A stretch of DNA of 43,047 bases from Pseudomonadota bacterium (GTDB lineage Bacteria; Pseudomonadota; Gammaproteobacteria; Burkholderiales; Burkholderiaceae_E), in NCBI GenBank assembly GCA_023388075.1, contig JAEWGX010000114.1, forward strand, positions 1 to 43,047. The letters run 5' to 3'. Position 1 is the first letter of the stretch; every line of letters begins with the position of its first letter. Shown here piece by piece: positions 32,072-40,461 of the stretch. The position numbers and the translations under genes are program-made. A model generated the notes under the pieces. It was not told the DNA's origin and searched no databases. It was given only the letters and a program-made list of their open reading frames with translations.

Positions 32072-32098
32072 GACGGCGCCGCGTCGCCGTCGGCGTTT
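32072..32098 (+). terminator. Possible terminator after the ABC operon
   Basis: GACGGCG (32072-32078) and CGCCGTC (32085-32091) form a 7-bp G-C stem with a 6-nt loop, followed by GGCGTTT, only a short T run. It lies in the 52-bp convergent gap before the AEC gene. Confidence 0.4.
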
Positions 32099-32112
32099 GT
32101 GGCGGGCGGACC

Positions 32113-33048
32113 TCAACCCCTCGCGGGGCCCAGCCAGCTCGTGAGCAGCGTGATGGTCACGAAGGAAAAGGCGGTGGAGAGCAGGATGGCGCTTGCCACC
32201 CGGTCGACGTTGCCGCCTTGACGCTCCACGAAGAGGAACGCGGTGCCGGCAGCCGGCAGCGCGGCCACCAGCGTGATGACGGCGACGGTGTCGGGGTCGA
32301 GGCCGACGGCGGTGGCGATGAGCCAGGCGAGCGCCGGATGCACCACGAGCTTTACCGCGACCAGGAACCAGCTTCCGCTGTCGGCACGCACGGGTCCGGG
32401 CCGGTAGACGAAGACGCCGATCGCGAAGAGGGCCACCGGCCCGGCTGCCGAGCCGAGCAGGCGCAGGAAGTCATCGAGGGGCTGCGGTACCCGAAGGCGC
32501 AGCAGCGAGAAGGCGAGGCCGGTCACGATGGCCAGCACCAGCGGGTTGCGCGCGACGCCCTTCAGGCCGGCGACGAGCGCCGTGGCGCCGCTGGTTCCCT
32601 GCTGGCGGGAGGAGACCAGCAGCGCGAGCGGCATCAGCACCAGCAGGTCCATCACGCCCGCCGCGATCATGATCGCGAGCGCCGGCTCACCGAAGAGCGC
32701 CGGCAGCAGGCCCGCCCCCATGTAGCCCCAGTTCGGCCAGGCGGCCGCGAGCGCCCCGAATCCGGCATCCACCGGACCGCTGGCAAGGCGCCATCGCAGC
32801 ACGGCGGCCGTGGCTGCGTAGACCAGCAGGCCGGTTGCCGCATAGCCGAGCGAAACCTTCGGATCGAGAATGGCCGCAACGGGCGTTTCGGCCACGAACC
32901 GGAAGAGCATGGCCGGCAGCGCGAACCACAGCACGAAGCCGTTGAGCGGCGCGACCGAAGACGCCGGCAGTCGCCGCGTCCGGGCGGCGATCCAGCCGCA
33001 GAGCACCAGGCCGAAGAAGGGCACGGTGGTGAGCGCGATGTCGAGCAT
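32113..33048 (-). CDS. AEC-family (auxin-efflux-carrier-like) transporter
   Basis: A 311-residue membrane protein with about ten helices. It opens MLDIALTTVPFFGLVLCGWI, has LNGFVLWFALPAMLFRFVAE with the conserved N-terminal repeat, WPNWGYMGAGLLPALFG, and RNPLVLAIVTGLAFSL, then VALPAAGTAFLFVER-like sequence near the end (AALPAAGTAFLFVERQGG here). AEC carriers export or exchange organic acids such as malate or malonate. An in-frame start at 33117 is possible, but conserved sequence begins at the ATG at 33048. It is convergent with the ABC operon and divergent from the DUF4197 gene. Confidence 0.9.
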   Translation of the reverse strand: MLDIALTTVPFFGLVLCGWIAARTRRLPASSVAPLNGFVLWFALPAMLFRFVAETPVAAILDPKVSLGYAATGLLVYAATAAVLRWRLASGPVDAGFGALAAAWPNWGYMGAGLLPALFGEPALAIMIAAGVMDLLVLMPLALLVSSRQQGTSGATALVAGLKGVARNPLVLAIVTGLAFSLLRLRVPQPLDDFLRLLGSAAGPVALFAIGVFVYRPGPVRADSGSWFLVAVKLVVHPALAWLIATAVGLDPDTVAVITLVAALPAAGTAFLFVERQGGNVDRVASAILLSTAFSFVTITLLTSWLGPARG

Positions 33049-33101
33049 CGCCCGGATGATGCCGGAAGGCGCGGCCGCGGGCCCGGCTGTTCCGGGGATG
33101 A

Positions 33102-33107
33102 GACAAT
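33102..33107 (+). promoter_or_regulatory. Candidate -10 box upstream of the DUF4197 gene
   Basis: GACAAT about 33 bp before the ATG at 33141, in the 92-bp divergent gap; a weak -35 only. A GGAG lies just upstream of the ATG. Confidence 0.3.
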
Positions 33108-33140
33108 CCGACGGCAAGCCCGGCTGAATGGAGTTTCACG

Positions 33141-33857
33141 ATGAGCAATCGCCCCGCCAACCTGATCGCGACCGTTGCCGCCATCGCCGCGATGACCGGG
33201 TTGCTCTGGCTCTTCCCGGGCGGCGCTGCGCGGGCGCTCGATCTCTCCAGCGTCAGCAACGCCGACGCCGCCCTCGCCGTGAGGACGGCGCTCGAGCGCA
33301 GCGCTTCGGCGGCCGTCGCGAGTCTGGGCGCGACCGACGGCTTTCTGGGCAACCCCAAGGTGCGGATCCCGCCGCCCGCCGGCCTGCAGCGGGTGGAGCG
33401 CACGATGCGGATGATGGGTCGGCAGAAGCAGTTCGACGACCTGGTCGCGAGCATCAATCGCGCCGCCGAGCAGGCGGTAGCCAAGGCGAGGCCGCTCCTG
33501 GTCGATGCCGTGCAGTCCATGACCGTGGCCGACGCCAAGGGCATCGTCTCGGGCCCGGACGACTCGGTGACGCGCTTCTTCCGCGAGCGCACGGAGCAGG
33601 CGCTCTCCGCGCAGTTCCTGCCGATCGTCAAGCAGGCCACCGACCAGTCGGGGCTGGCGCGCCAGTACAACACGCTCGCCGGCCAGGCGGCCACCTTCGG
33701 GGTTGTCGACGAGGCCGAGGCACGCATCGAGGACTACGTGACGGCGCGGGCGCTGGACGGGCTCTACCTCATGATCGCCGAGCAGGAGCGCGCCATACGA
33801 AAGGATCCGGTAGGCACCGGTTCGGCGATCCTGCGCCGGGTCTTCGGGGCGAACTGA
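33141..33857 (+). CDS. DUF4197 family periplasmic protein
   Basis: A 238-residue protein with a signal peptide (about 1-33, ending GGAARA). The mature part shows LDLSSVSNADAALAVRTALE, GFLGNPKVRIPPPAGL, MRMMGRQKQFDDLVASINRA and a C-terminal LDGLYLMIAEQERAIRKDPV, the recognised DUF4197 pattern. The family is common in proteobacteria, predicted all-alpha and of unknown function. It is 49 bp upstream of an MFS gene; whether they share a transcript is unclear. Confidence 0.88.
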   Translation: MSNRPANLIATVAAIAAMTGLLWLFPGGAARALDLSSVSNADAALAVRTALERSASAAVASLGATDGFLGNPKVRIPPPAGLQRVERTMRMMGRQKQFDDLVASINRAAEQAVAKARPLLVDAVQSMTVADAKGIVSGPDDSVTRFFRERTEQALSAQFLPIVKQATDQSGLARQYNTLAGQAATFGVVDEAEARIEDYVTARALDGLYLMIAEQERAIRKDPVGTGSAILRRVFGAN

Positions 33858-33906
33858 AACCCGTGGCGCCGGCGCGGTTCACGGGTCCGGGGATCCGGGC
33901 GCCGGC

Positions 33907-35073
33907 GTGAGCATGCAGGCGCGGCAGGTTGCCGTGATCGTCGCCGCCGGTGCGACCGGTGGAGCGAGCGTCGGCAAGGTGCCGATCTCGCTGCCGGTGC
34001 TGAGCGATGCGTTCGGCATGTCGCTCTTCCAGGCGAGCCTCACGATCTCCTTCTTCCTGCTCGCCGCCATGCTGGTCGGTACCGGCGGCGGCATGCTGGC
34101 GGACCGCTTCGGCCAGCGGCGCGTCATGATCCTCGGACTGGTCATCTCGGCGCTGGGCGGCTTCATCGGGGCGGCCAGCACGTCGGCCGCGACGCTGCTC
34201 GCGAGCCGCGCGCTCGAGAGCATCGGCTTCATCGCCACCGTGTTGCCCGGGCCGGCCCTGCTGACCCGGCTCGTTGCCCCGCGGCGGCTGCGCCCGGTGA
34301 TGGGCCTCTGGGCCTGCTACATGCCGTTCGGCATGTCGCTCATGCTGGTGCTGTGCCCCTGGCTGCTGGAGAGCATCGGGTGGCGGGCGATCTGGGTCCT
34401 CATCGCGCTGCTGTCGCTCGCCGTGGCCGGCCTGGTCTGGCGGTTCGTGCCGCCGGACGCGACCGGCGGACCACCGGTGCGGGCGCTGGCGCTGGTCCGC
34501 CAGACGGTGACGAGCGCGCGGCCCTGGCTGCTCGCGGCTTCGTTCGGCTTCTATGCCGGCCAGTGGATGAGCGTGTTCGGCTTCCTGCCGACGCTCTACG
34601 CGGAGGAGGGCGTGTCCACGGCCCGTGCCGGGCTGCTCACCGCCCTGGGCGCCGGCATCAACGTGGTCGGCAACTTCGGCGCCGGCCTGCTGCTGCAGCG
34701 GGGCTGGTCGCGTCACGGGCTGCTGATCTTCGCCGCCTTGACCATGCTGGTCGGCGCGTGGCTGCTCTTCGGCAGCGGCGCGCCGTTCGGCGTTCGCTTC
34801 GCGGCCGTGCTCGCGTTCTCCGCCGCCGGCGGTCTGATACCCGGCACGCTGTTCGCCAGCACGCCGGCCTTCGCGCCGAATGCATCCACCGTATCCACCA
34901 CCGCCGGGCTGATGCAGCAGGGCTCGGCGCTCGGGCAGTTCGTCACGCCCCCGATCATCGCGCTGGTGGTCTCGAGCGCGGGGAGCTGGTCGGTCACGTG
35001 GATGGTGACCGGCGCGATGGCGGTCGCGAACGTGCTGCTCGCATTGCTGATCCGGCGCGTCGCACGCGCTTGA
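33907..35073 (+). CDS. Major facilitator superfamily transporter
   Basis: A 388-residue protein with 12 predicted helices. The loop 2-3 signature GGGMLADRFGQRRVMILGLV (a form of GxLaDrxGrk) is clear. The second half has an FGFYAGQWMSVFGFLPTLYA helix and ASTPAFAPNASTVSTTAGLM. The substrate is not predictable; it resembles small-molecule or cyanate/nitrate-type MFS proteins only loosely. The GTG at 33907 is used here; an ATG two codons later is equally plausible. It lies 49 bp after the DUF4197 gene and converges with the sulfurtransferase gene. Confidence 0.88.
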   Translation: MSMQARQVAVIVAAGATGGASVGKVPISLPVLSDAFGMSLFQASLTISFFLLAAMLVGTGGGMLADRFGQRRVMILGLVISALGGFIGAASTSAATLLASRALESIGFIATVLPGPALLTRLVAPRRLRPVMGLWACYMPFGMSLMLVLCPWLLESIGWRAIWVLIALLSLAVAGLVWRFVPPDATGGPPVRALALVRQTVTSARPWLLAASFGFYAGQWMSVFGFLPTLYAEEGVSTARAGLLTALGAGINVVGNFGAGLLLQRGWSRHGLLIFAALTMLVGAWLLFGSGAPFGVRFAAVLAFSAAGGLIPGTLFASTPAFAPNASTVSTTAGLMQQGSALGQFVTPPIIALVVSSAGSWSVTWMVTGAMAVANVLLALLIRRVARA

Positions 35074-35110
35074 TCAGCGCCGGGCCTTCTCCTCGCCGCC
35101 TCGACGTCCC

Positions 35111-35971
35111 TCAGCCGGCGTCGCGCGTCACCGGCCGCCCCGGATCCGCCACCCACTCGCTCCACGACCCGACGTAGAGCCGCGCACCCGCGAGCCCGGC
35201 ATGCTCCATGGCGAGGAGGTTGTGGCACGCAGTCACGCCGGAGCCGCACTGGTTCACCACGACGCCCGGCTCGCGTCCGCCGAGGAGCTCCAGGAACTCC
35301 GCGCGCAGCACGGGCGCCGGCTTGAAGCGGCCATCCGGTCTCAGGTTCGCTCCATAGAAGCGGTTGAGAGCGCCCGGGATGTGGCCGGCGACCGGATCCA
35401 TCGGCTCGGTGGCACCGGAGTAGCGCTCCGGCGCGCGGGCATCGACCACGAGGGTCCTGTCCGAGCCGAGATCCGCGACGACCTCTTCCGCCGTCACCAG
35501 CGGCAGCAAGGAAGCGCGGTCGGGGTCGAGCCGTCCGGGCTGCGCCGGCAGCGGTGTCGGCTCGCTCGTGACGGGATAGCCGGCGGCGCGCCAGGCGCGC
35601 AGGTCGCCGTCGAGCACGGCCACCTTTCGATGGCCGAGCCATCGTGCCAGGCACCAGAGGCGCACCGCCATCGCGCCGCCGTGGGCGTCGTAGGCGACGA
35701 GCTGGCGATCGTCGTGCAACCCGAGCGCGGCGAGCCGTTCGCGCAGCGCGTCGCGATCCGGCAGTGGATGGCGACCGTTGCGGCCGGTCTTCGGCCCGGA
35801 AAGCTCCGACTCCATGGCCATGAAGAAGGCCGAGGGAATGTGCGCCTCGTCGTAGGCGCGACGACCCGCGCCATGGTCCAGCAGGTCGTGCCGGCAATCG
35901 ACCACCACGCAGTCGTCGATCGCGGCGGCCAGCTCGTCGGCACTGACCAGCGTCGTCCAGTTGGCCGTCAT
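35111..35971 (-). CDS. sseA: 3-mercaptopyruvate-type sulfurtransferase (two rhodanese domains)
   Basis: A 286-residue protein with two rhodanese domains. The first is inactive, as normal (VVDCRHDLLDHGAGRRAYDE, then HIPSAFFM). The second holds the catalytic Cys242 in the loop CGSGVT (242-247), which distinguishes mercaptopyruvate sulfurtransferases from thiosulfate-preferring rhodaneses (CRKGVT). The protein would pass sulfane sulfur from mercaptopyruvate to thioredoxin or cyanide. The ATG at 35971 is 2 bp after the Rieske gene stop, so the two are translationally linked, an arrangement not explained by known pathways. Confidence 0.9.
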   Translation of the reverse strand: MTANWTTLVSADELAAAIDDCVVVDCRHDLLDHGAGRRAYDEAHIPSAFFMAMESELSGPKTGRNGRHPLPDRDALRERLAALGLHDDRQLVAYDAHGGAMAVRLWCLARWLGHRKVAVLDGDLRAWRAAGYPVTSEPTPLPAQPGRLDPDRASLLPLVTAEEVVADLGSDRTLVVDARAPERYSGATEPMDPVAGHIPGALNRFYGANLRPDGRFKPAPVLRAEFLELLGGREPGVVVNQCGSGVTACHNLLAMEHAGLAGARLYVGSWSEWVADPGRPVTRDAG

Positions 35972-35973
35972 GG

Positions 35974-37107
35974 CTACGCTGCCGGCATGTCGAGCTCGCG
36001 CCGCAGGAACTCGTGGAAGTGCTGCATGCCATCCTCCATCGGGCTCTGGTACGGGCCCGCCTGGTTCTGTCCGCGCTCCATGAGCGCCAGCCGGCCGGCA
36101 TCCATGCGCAGCGCGATCTCGTCATCCTCTCGCGCCGTCTCCATGTACGCCGCCCGCTCCGCCTCCGCGAGCCCGCGCTCGAACCACACGACCTCCTCGG
36201 GATAGTAAAACTCCACGATGTTGGTGGTATGGCGCGGACCGCGCGGCACCAGCGACGAGATCACCAGGACGTTGGGATACCACTCCACCATGAGGTTGGG
36301 GTAGTAGGTCAGCCAGATCGCGCCGAACTTCGGCAGCTTGCCGTCGTTGTAGCGCAGGATCTCGTCATGCCAGCGCCGGTAGACCGGGGTGCCCGGCTGG
36401 GCGAGGTCCTTGTGCAGGCCGACGGTCTGCACGGAATACCAGTCACCGAACTCCCAGGCGAGGTCGTCGCAGGAGACGAACTTCCCGAGCCCCGGGTGGA
36501 ACGGCTCGACGTGATAGTCCTCCAGGTAGACCTCGATGAAGGTCTTCCAGTTGTACTCGCACTCGTGGATCTCGACGTGATCCAGCCGATAGCCGCTGAA
36601 GTCGAGGTCCGCGCGGCAGCCGATCGCGTGAAGGTCGCGCGCGACGTCGCGCGGACCCTCGAACAGCAGCCCCTGCCATTCCTGCAGCGGATTGGCTTCC
36701 AGGTCCAGGCAGGGCTGCTCGGCGAAGTGGGGCGCGCCAAGCAGCTCGCCCTTCAGGTTGTAGGTCCAGCGGTGCAGCGGGCAGACGATGTTGTCGGCAT
36801 GGCCCCTGCCGTTCAGCATGATCGCCTGGCGGTGGCGGCACACGTTGGAGAGCAGGCGGATGCTCGCTTCGCCGGTGCCCCGCGACTGCCCGGTCGGCCC
36901 GTGGACCAGCACGCGGCCTTCCCGCTCGGCGGGCAGGGCGTAGTAGTCCCCCGGCTCAGGCACCATCAGGCGGTGACCACGGTAGCCGTGTCCCCTGCCG
37001 AAGAGGTGCCGGATCTCGCGGTCGTGGAGTTCCTGGCTGAAGTAGGCTGAAACCGGCAATTGCGTCGCCGGCCGCCTGATATGCGCCTCGCGCCCAATAT
37101 CCGACAT
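35974..37107 (-). CDS. Rieske non-heme iron oxygenase, alpha-subunit type
   Basis: A 377-residue oxygenase. The Rieske 2Fe-2S ligands are Cys90 and His92 (SNVCRHRQAIM) and Cys109 and His112 (VCPLHRWTYNLKGEL). The catalytic domain has EVYLEDYHVEPFHPG with His199 and His204; the bridging position three residues before the first His, usually Asp, is Glu196. An acidic cluster EDDEIALRM near residue 340 probably holds the third iron ligand. Glu at the bridging position is known in carnitine/glycine-betaine monooxygenase relatives (CntA, GbcA), so a quaternary-amine-like substrate is possible, not shown. No beta subunit, ferredoxin or reductase gene is adjacent. ATG 37107 starts the conserved part. 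Confidence 0.9.
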   Translation of the reverse strand: MSDIGREAHIRRPATQLPVSAYFSQELHDREIRHLFGRGHGYRGHRLMVPEPGDYYALPAEREGRVLVHGPTGQSRGTGEASIRLLSNVCRHRQAIMLNGRGHADNIVCPLHRWTYNLKGELLGAPHFAEQPCLDLEANPLQEWQGLLFEGPRDVARDLHAIGCRADLDFSGYRLDHVEIHECEYNWKTFIEVYLEDYHVEPFHPGLGKFVSCDDLAWEFGDWYSVQTVGLHKDLAQPGTPVYRRWHDEILRYNDGKLPKFGAIWLTYYPNLMVEWYPNVLVISSLVPRGPRHTTNIVEFYYPEEVVWFERGLAEAERAAYMETAREDDEIALRMDAGRLALMERGQNQAGPYQSPMEDGMQHFHEFLRRELDMPAA

Positions 37108-37119
37108 GGACCCGGGTCC
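37108..37119. repeat. 12-bp perfect palindrome just upstream of the Rieske start codon
   Basis: GGACCCGGGTCC reads the same on both strands and lies between the GGAGG ribosome site and the ATG of the Rieske gene. In the RNA it could fold and reduce access to the start, or it could be a protein site; neither is shown. Confidence 0.6.
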
Positions 37120-37163
37120 CTCCGAAGTAAGTGTGGCAACCTGCCCCGAAAAGTGGAGGGGCG

Positions 37164-37193
37164 AGTGTACCTTCATTCCGCAACCCGCCCCAA
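37164..37193 (-). promoter_or_regulatory. Candidate sigma-70 promoter for the Rieske-sulfurtransferase pair
   Basis: On the minus strand TTGGGG (37188-37193), an 18-bp spacer and TACACT (37164-37169). The leader would be about 50 nt, with GGAGG near its end. Confidence 0.4.
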
Positions 37194-37301
37194 TCTTGCC
37201 TGCACCCCCGATATTGCGCCGGATCCGGCGGCCGCAAGGGTATCGGCACGCCCTGCGAAGGGGTCGGCCGGAGGGCGCCGGGGCCTGCGCGCATGGTCGT
37301 C

Positions 37302-37307
37302 TAGAAT
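37302..37307 (+). promoter_or_regulatory. Candidate -10 box for xseB-ispA-dxs
   Basis: TAGAAT about 32 bp before the xseB ATG, in the 231-bp divergent gap. It is the only AT-rich hexamer near the start; no matching -35 is evident. Confidence 0.4.
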
Positions 37308-37338
37308 GCCCTCTCGAGAACCCCAGGGCAGCCCAGCG

Positions 37339-37605
37339 ATGAGCAGAGAGGATCCCGCCGAGCCGAAGGGCGGCGCCGAGACACCGGCCAGTTTCGAAGT
37401 GGCCATGACGGAGCTCGAGGCACTGGTGGAGCGCATGGAGGGCGGACGCCTGCCGCTCGAGGAATCGCTTGCCGCCTACCAGCGCGGCGTGGTGCTTGTG
37501 AAGTACTGCCGTGATACCTTGGGGCAGGTGGCACAGCGTGTCCGCATCCTCGAGGCCGATCTGCTGCAACCCTTCGACGCCGATGGCGATGACCGCGACG
37601 CCTGA
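37339..37605 (+). CDS. xseB: Exodeoxyribonuclease VII small subunit
   Basis: An 88-residue protein, the normal XseB size: ASFEVAMTELEALVERMEGG, then LPLEESLAAYQRGVVLVKYC and RVRILEADLLQPF. XseB molecules form a long helical assembly on the XseA large subunit to make exonuclease VII, which degrades single-stranded DNA. xseA is not in the window, as is usual. The ATG at 37339 starts just before the variable N-terminal region. It overlaps ispA by 23 bp, the expected xseB-ispA-dxs arrangement. Confidence 0.93.
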   Translation: MSREDPAEPKGGAETPASFEVAMTELEALVERMEGGRLPLEESLAAYQRGVVLVKYCRDTLGQVAQRVRILEADLLQPFDADGDDRDA

Positions 37606-38536
37606 CGTGGCGGGCGTCGGTGCCGGCCTCGCGGAATGGATGGCGCAGCAGGGCGCCCGGGCAGAGTCCGCGCTGGCGGCGGTGCTGGCGCTGCCGCCGG
37701 CGGGCTCCGGGATGCCCGGAGCGCCGGCGACGCTGGCCGAGGCGATGCGCTACGCGGTGCTGGGCGGCGGCAAGCGCGTGCGGCCGCTGCTCGTCTACGC
37801 CGCCGGCGAGGTCTCCGGGGCGGAGCCGGCGGTGCTCGACGGCTGCGCCTGCGCGGTGGAGCTGATCCACGCGTACTCGCTCGTGCACGACGACCTGCCC
37901 TGCATGGACAACGACGACCTGCGCCGCGGCAAGCTCACGGTGCATCGGCGCTACGGCGAGGCGCTCGCGATGCTGGTGGGCGACGCGTTGCAGGCGCTCG
38001 CGTTCGAGGCGCTGGTGCGGCCGCTGCGCGGCCCTTCGCCGGCCTCCGCGTTGCCGGTGGCCGAGCTGGTCGCCACGCTCGCGCAGGCCGCCGGTGCGAC
38101 CGGCATGGCGGGCGGCCAGGCATTGGACCTGCAGGCGGTCGGCTCGCGGCTGGATCGTCCGGGGCTCGAGACCATGCACCGCATGAAGACGGGTGCAATG
38201 CTTGCTGCCTCGGTCCGCCTCGGCATGCTGGCTGGCGGTCCCATGGCGGACCGCACGCGGGAAGCCGTCGACACCTTCAGCGATGCGGTGGGCCTGGCGT
38301 TCCAGGTGGTGGACGACATCCTGGACGTGACGGCGGATTCCGCGACGCTTGGCAAGACCGCGGGCAAGGACGAGGCCCAGGACAAGCCGACCTATGTATC
38401 CATCCTGGGCCTGGAAGAATCGCGGGCTCTGGCCGAACAATTGGCGGCTCGCGCGCGCTCGGCGGCCGAGCTCCTCGACGGGCGCGGCGTGCGGCTGCGC
38501 CAGTTGGCCGACTTCATCGTCAAACGGGTGAACTGA
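37583..38536 (+). CDS. ispA: Farnesyl diphosphate synthase (polyprenyl synthetase, IspA)
   Basis: A 317-residue trans-prenyltransferase. Motifs are LGGGKRVRPLLVYAAGE, the first Asp-rich motif VHDDLPCMDNDDLRRGK, KTGAMLAASVRLG and the second Asp-rich motif FQVVDDILDVT. It joins DMAPP and two IPP to farnesyl diphosphate for ubiquinone, undecaprenyl phosphate and possibly hopanoid precursors. Start: ATG 37583 (an ATG two codons later is equal). Overlap with xseB and a 2-bp gap to dxs indicate one operon and translational coupling. Confidence 0.95.
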   Translation: MAMTATPDVAGVGAGLAEWMAQQGARAESALAAVLALPPAGSGMPGAPATLAEAMRYAVLGGGKRVRPLLVYAAGEVSGAEPAVLDGCACAVELIHAYSLVHDDLPCMDNDDLRRGKLTVHRRYGEALAMLVGDALQALAFEALVRPLRGPSPASALPVAELVATLAQAAGATGMAGGQALDLQAVGSRLDRPGLETMHRMKTGAMLAASVRLGMLAGGPMADRTREAVDTFSDAVGLAFQVVDDILDVTADSATLGKTAGKDEAQDKPTYVSILGLEESRALAEQLAARARSAAELLDGRGVRLRQLADFIVKRVN

Positions 38537-38538
38537 AC

Positions 38539-40461
38539 ATGACTTCGCCGCAGCCGTCGCTGCTGCATACCATCGACGATCCCGCAGCACTGCGCAAGCT
38601 CGATCGGGCCGCGCTCGGTCGCCTGGCCGAAGAGCTGCGGGCCTTCCTGCTGGAATCGGTCTCGCGCACGGGCGGGCATCTGTCGTCCAATCTCGGAACG
38701 GTGGAGCTCACGATCGCGCTCCACTATGTCTTCGACACGCCTCGGGATCGCCTGGTCTGGGATGTCGGCCACCAGTCGTATGCGCACAAGATCCTGACCG
38801 GGCGCCGCGAGGGCATGGCCCGCCTTCGGCAGCTCGACGGCATCTCCGGATTTCCCCGCCGCATCGAGAGCGAGTACGACACGTTCGGGACGGCGCATTC
38901 GTCCACCTCGATCTCCGCCGCCCTCGGGATGGCGGTGGCTTCGCGCAACCTGGGCGAAGGCAGCGGACCGGATCGTCGCCGGCACGTGGCGGTGATCGGC
39001 GACGGCGCGATGAGCGCCGGCATGGCGTTCGAGGCGCTCAACAACGCCGGCGTGACGCCCGATATCGACCTGCTCGTGATCCTGAACGACAACGACATGT
39101 CGATCTCGCCCGCGGTGGGCGCGATGAACCGCTATCTCGCGCGCGTGCTGTCCGCGCGCCCGATGATCAAGGCGCGCGACGTGGCGCGGCAGCTTCTCTC
39201 GGTGATGCCCCCGGTGTACGAGCTGGCACGGCGCCTGGAGGGTCACGCCAAGAGCCTCGTGGTGCCGGCCACGTTCTTCGAGGAGCTCGGCTTCAACTAT
39301 TTCGGCCCCATCGACGGGCACGACCTCGACGCGCTGGTCCCGACGCTGCAGAACCTGCGCAACCTGCGCGGACCGGTGTTCCTTCACGTCGTCACGCGCA
39401 AGGGCCAGGGGTACAAGCTCGCCGAAGCCGACCCGGTGCTCTACCACGGGCCCGGCAAGTTCGACCTGGCCGAGGGCATCAAGCCCGGCGGAGCTCCGGC
39501 GCGGCCTACCTATACCCAGGTGTTCTCCGACTGGATCTGCGACATGGCGGCGATCGAGCCCAAGCTGGCCGCGATCACCCCCGCCATGCGCGAGGGGTCG
39601 GGCCTGGTCGAGTTCGAGAAGCGCTATCCGGACCGTTACTTCGACGTCGGCATCGCGGAGCAGCACGCGGTGACGTTCGCGGCCGGGCTCGCCTGCGAGG
39701 GCATCAAGCCGGTGGTCGCGATCTACTCCACCTTCCTGCAGCGCGCCTACGACCAGCTGATCCACGACGTCGCGCTGCAGAACCTGCCGGTGGTCTTCGC
39801 GCTCGATCGCGCGGGCCTCGTGGGCGCGGACGGCGCGACCCATGCGGGTGCGTACGACTACGCCTACCTGCGATGCATCCCCAACATGGTGGTGATGGCG
39901 CCGGCCGACGAGAACGAATGCCGGCAGATGCTGTTCACCGCGGTGCGCAGCGGCAGTCCCGCGTCGGTCCGCTATCCGCGCGGCGCCGGCGTCGGCGCCG
40001 CGATCGAGCAGGCGTTCACCGAGCTGCCCCTGGGTCGCGGCCAGGTCCGTCGCGAGGGTCGCCGGCTCGCCATTCTCGCGTTCGGCTCCATGGTCGGGCC
40101 GGCCGTGCAGGCAGGGGAGGCGCTCGATGCCACCGTGGTCAACATGCGCTTCGTCAAGCCAATCGACACGGCCCTGCTGGGCGAGCTCGCGGCCACCCAC
40201 GATGCCTTCGTGACGGTGGAGGAGCACGTGGTGATGGGCGGCGCGGGCTCGGCCTGTGCCGAGGCGCTTGCCGCGACCGGCGCGGCCAGGCCGATCCTGC
40301 ACCTCGGGCTCCCGGATCGCTTCATCGACCACGGCGACCATGGGCAACTCCTCAAGCGCGAGGGGCTGGATGCGGCAGGGCTCGAATCCTCGATTCGCGC
40401 GCGATTCGCGGACCTCCTCGCCGGTGAAGGCGCCCGGACCCGGCTCGTCGCGAGTCGGTGA
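38539..40461 (+). CDS. dxs: 1-deoxy-D-xylulose-5-phosphate synthase
   Basis: A 640-residue thiamin-diphosphate enzyme. Hallmarks are SRTGGHLSSNLGTVELTIAL, VWDVGHQSYAHKILTGR, GDGAMSAGMAFEALNNAG (ThDP-binding GDG...NN), VGIAEQHAVTFAAGLA with the catalytic Glu, and RYPRGAG. It condenses pyruvate and glyceraldehyde-3-phosphate in the first step of the MEP isoprenoid pathway. The ATG is 2 bp after the ispA stop. It precedes a 267-bp gap with hairpins. Confidence 0.97.
   Translation: MTSPQPSLLHTIDDPAALRKLDRAALGRLAEELRAFLLESVSRTGGHLSSNLGTVELTIALHYVFDTPRDRLVWDVGHQSYAHKILTGRREGMARLRQLDGISGFPRRIESEYDTFGTAHSSTSISAALGMAVASRNLGEGSGPDRRRHVAVIGDGAMSAGMAFEALNNAGVTPDIDLLVILNDNDMSISPAVGAMNRYLARVLSARPMIKARDVARQLLSVMPPVYELARRLEGHAKSLVVPATFFEELGFNYFGPIDGHDLDALVPTLQNLRNLRGPVFLHVVTRKGQGYKLAEADPVLYHGPGKFDLAEGIKPGGAPARPTYTQVFSDWICDMAAIEPKLAAITPAMREGSGLVEFEKRYPDRYFDVGIAEQHAVTFAAGLACEGIKPVVAIYSTFLQRAYDQLIHDVALQNLPVVFALDRAGLVGADGATHAGAYDYAYLRCIPNMVVMAPADENECRQMLFTAVRSGSPASVRYPRGAGVGAAIEQAFTELPLGRGQVRREGRRLAILAFGSMVGPAVQAGEALDATVVNMRFVKPIDTALLGELAATHDAFVTVEEHVVMGGAGSACAEALAATGAARPILHLGLPDRFIDHGDHGQLLKREGLDAAGLESSIRARFADLLAGEGARTRLVASR

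Noticed and set aside
38392..40347. A 651-codon minus-strand frame opposite dxs
   Set aside because: Antisense frame without motifs; dxs is unambiguous.
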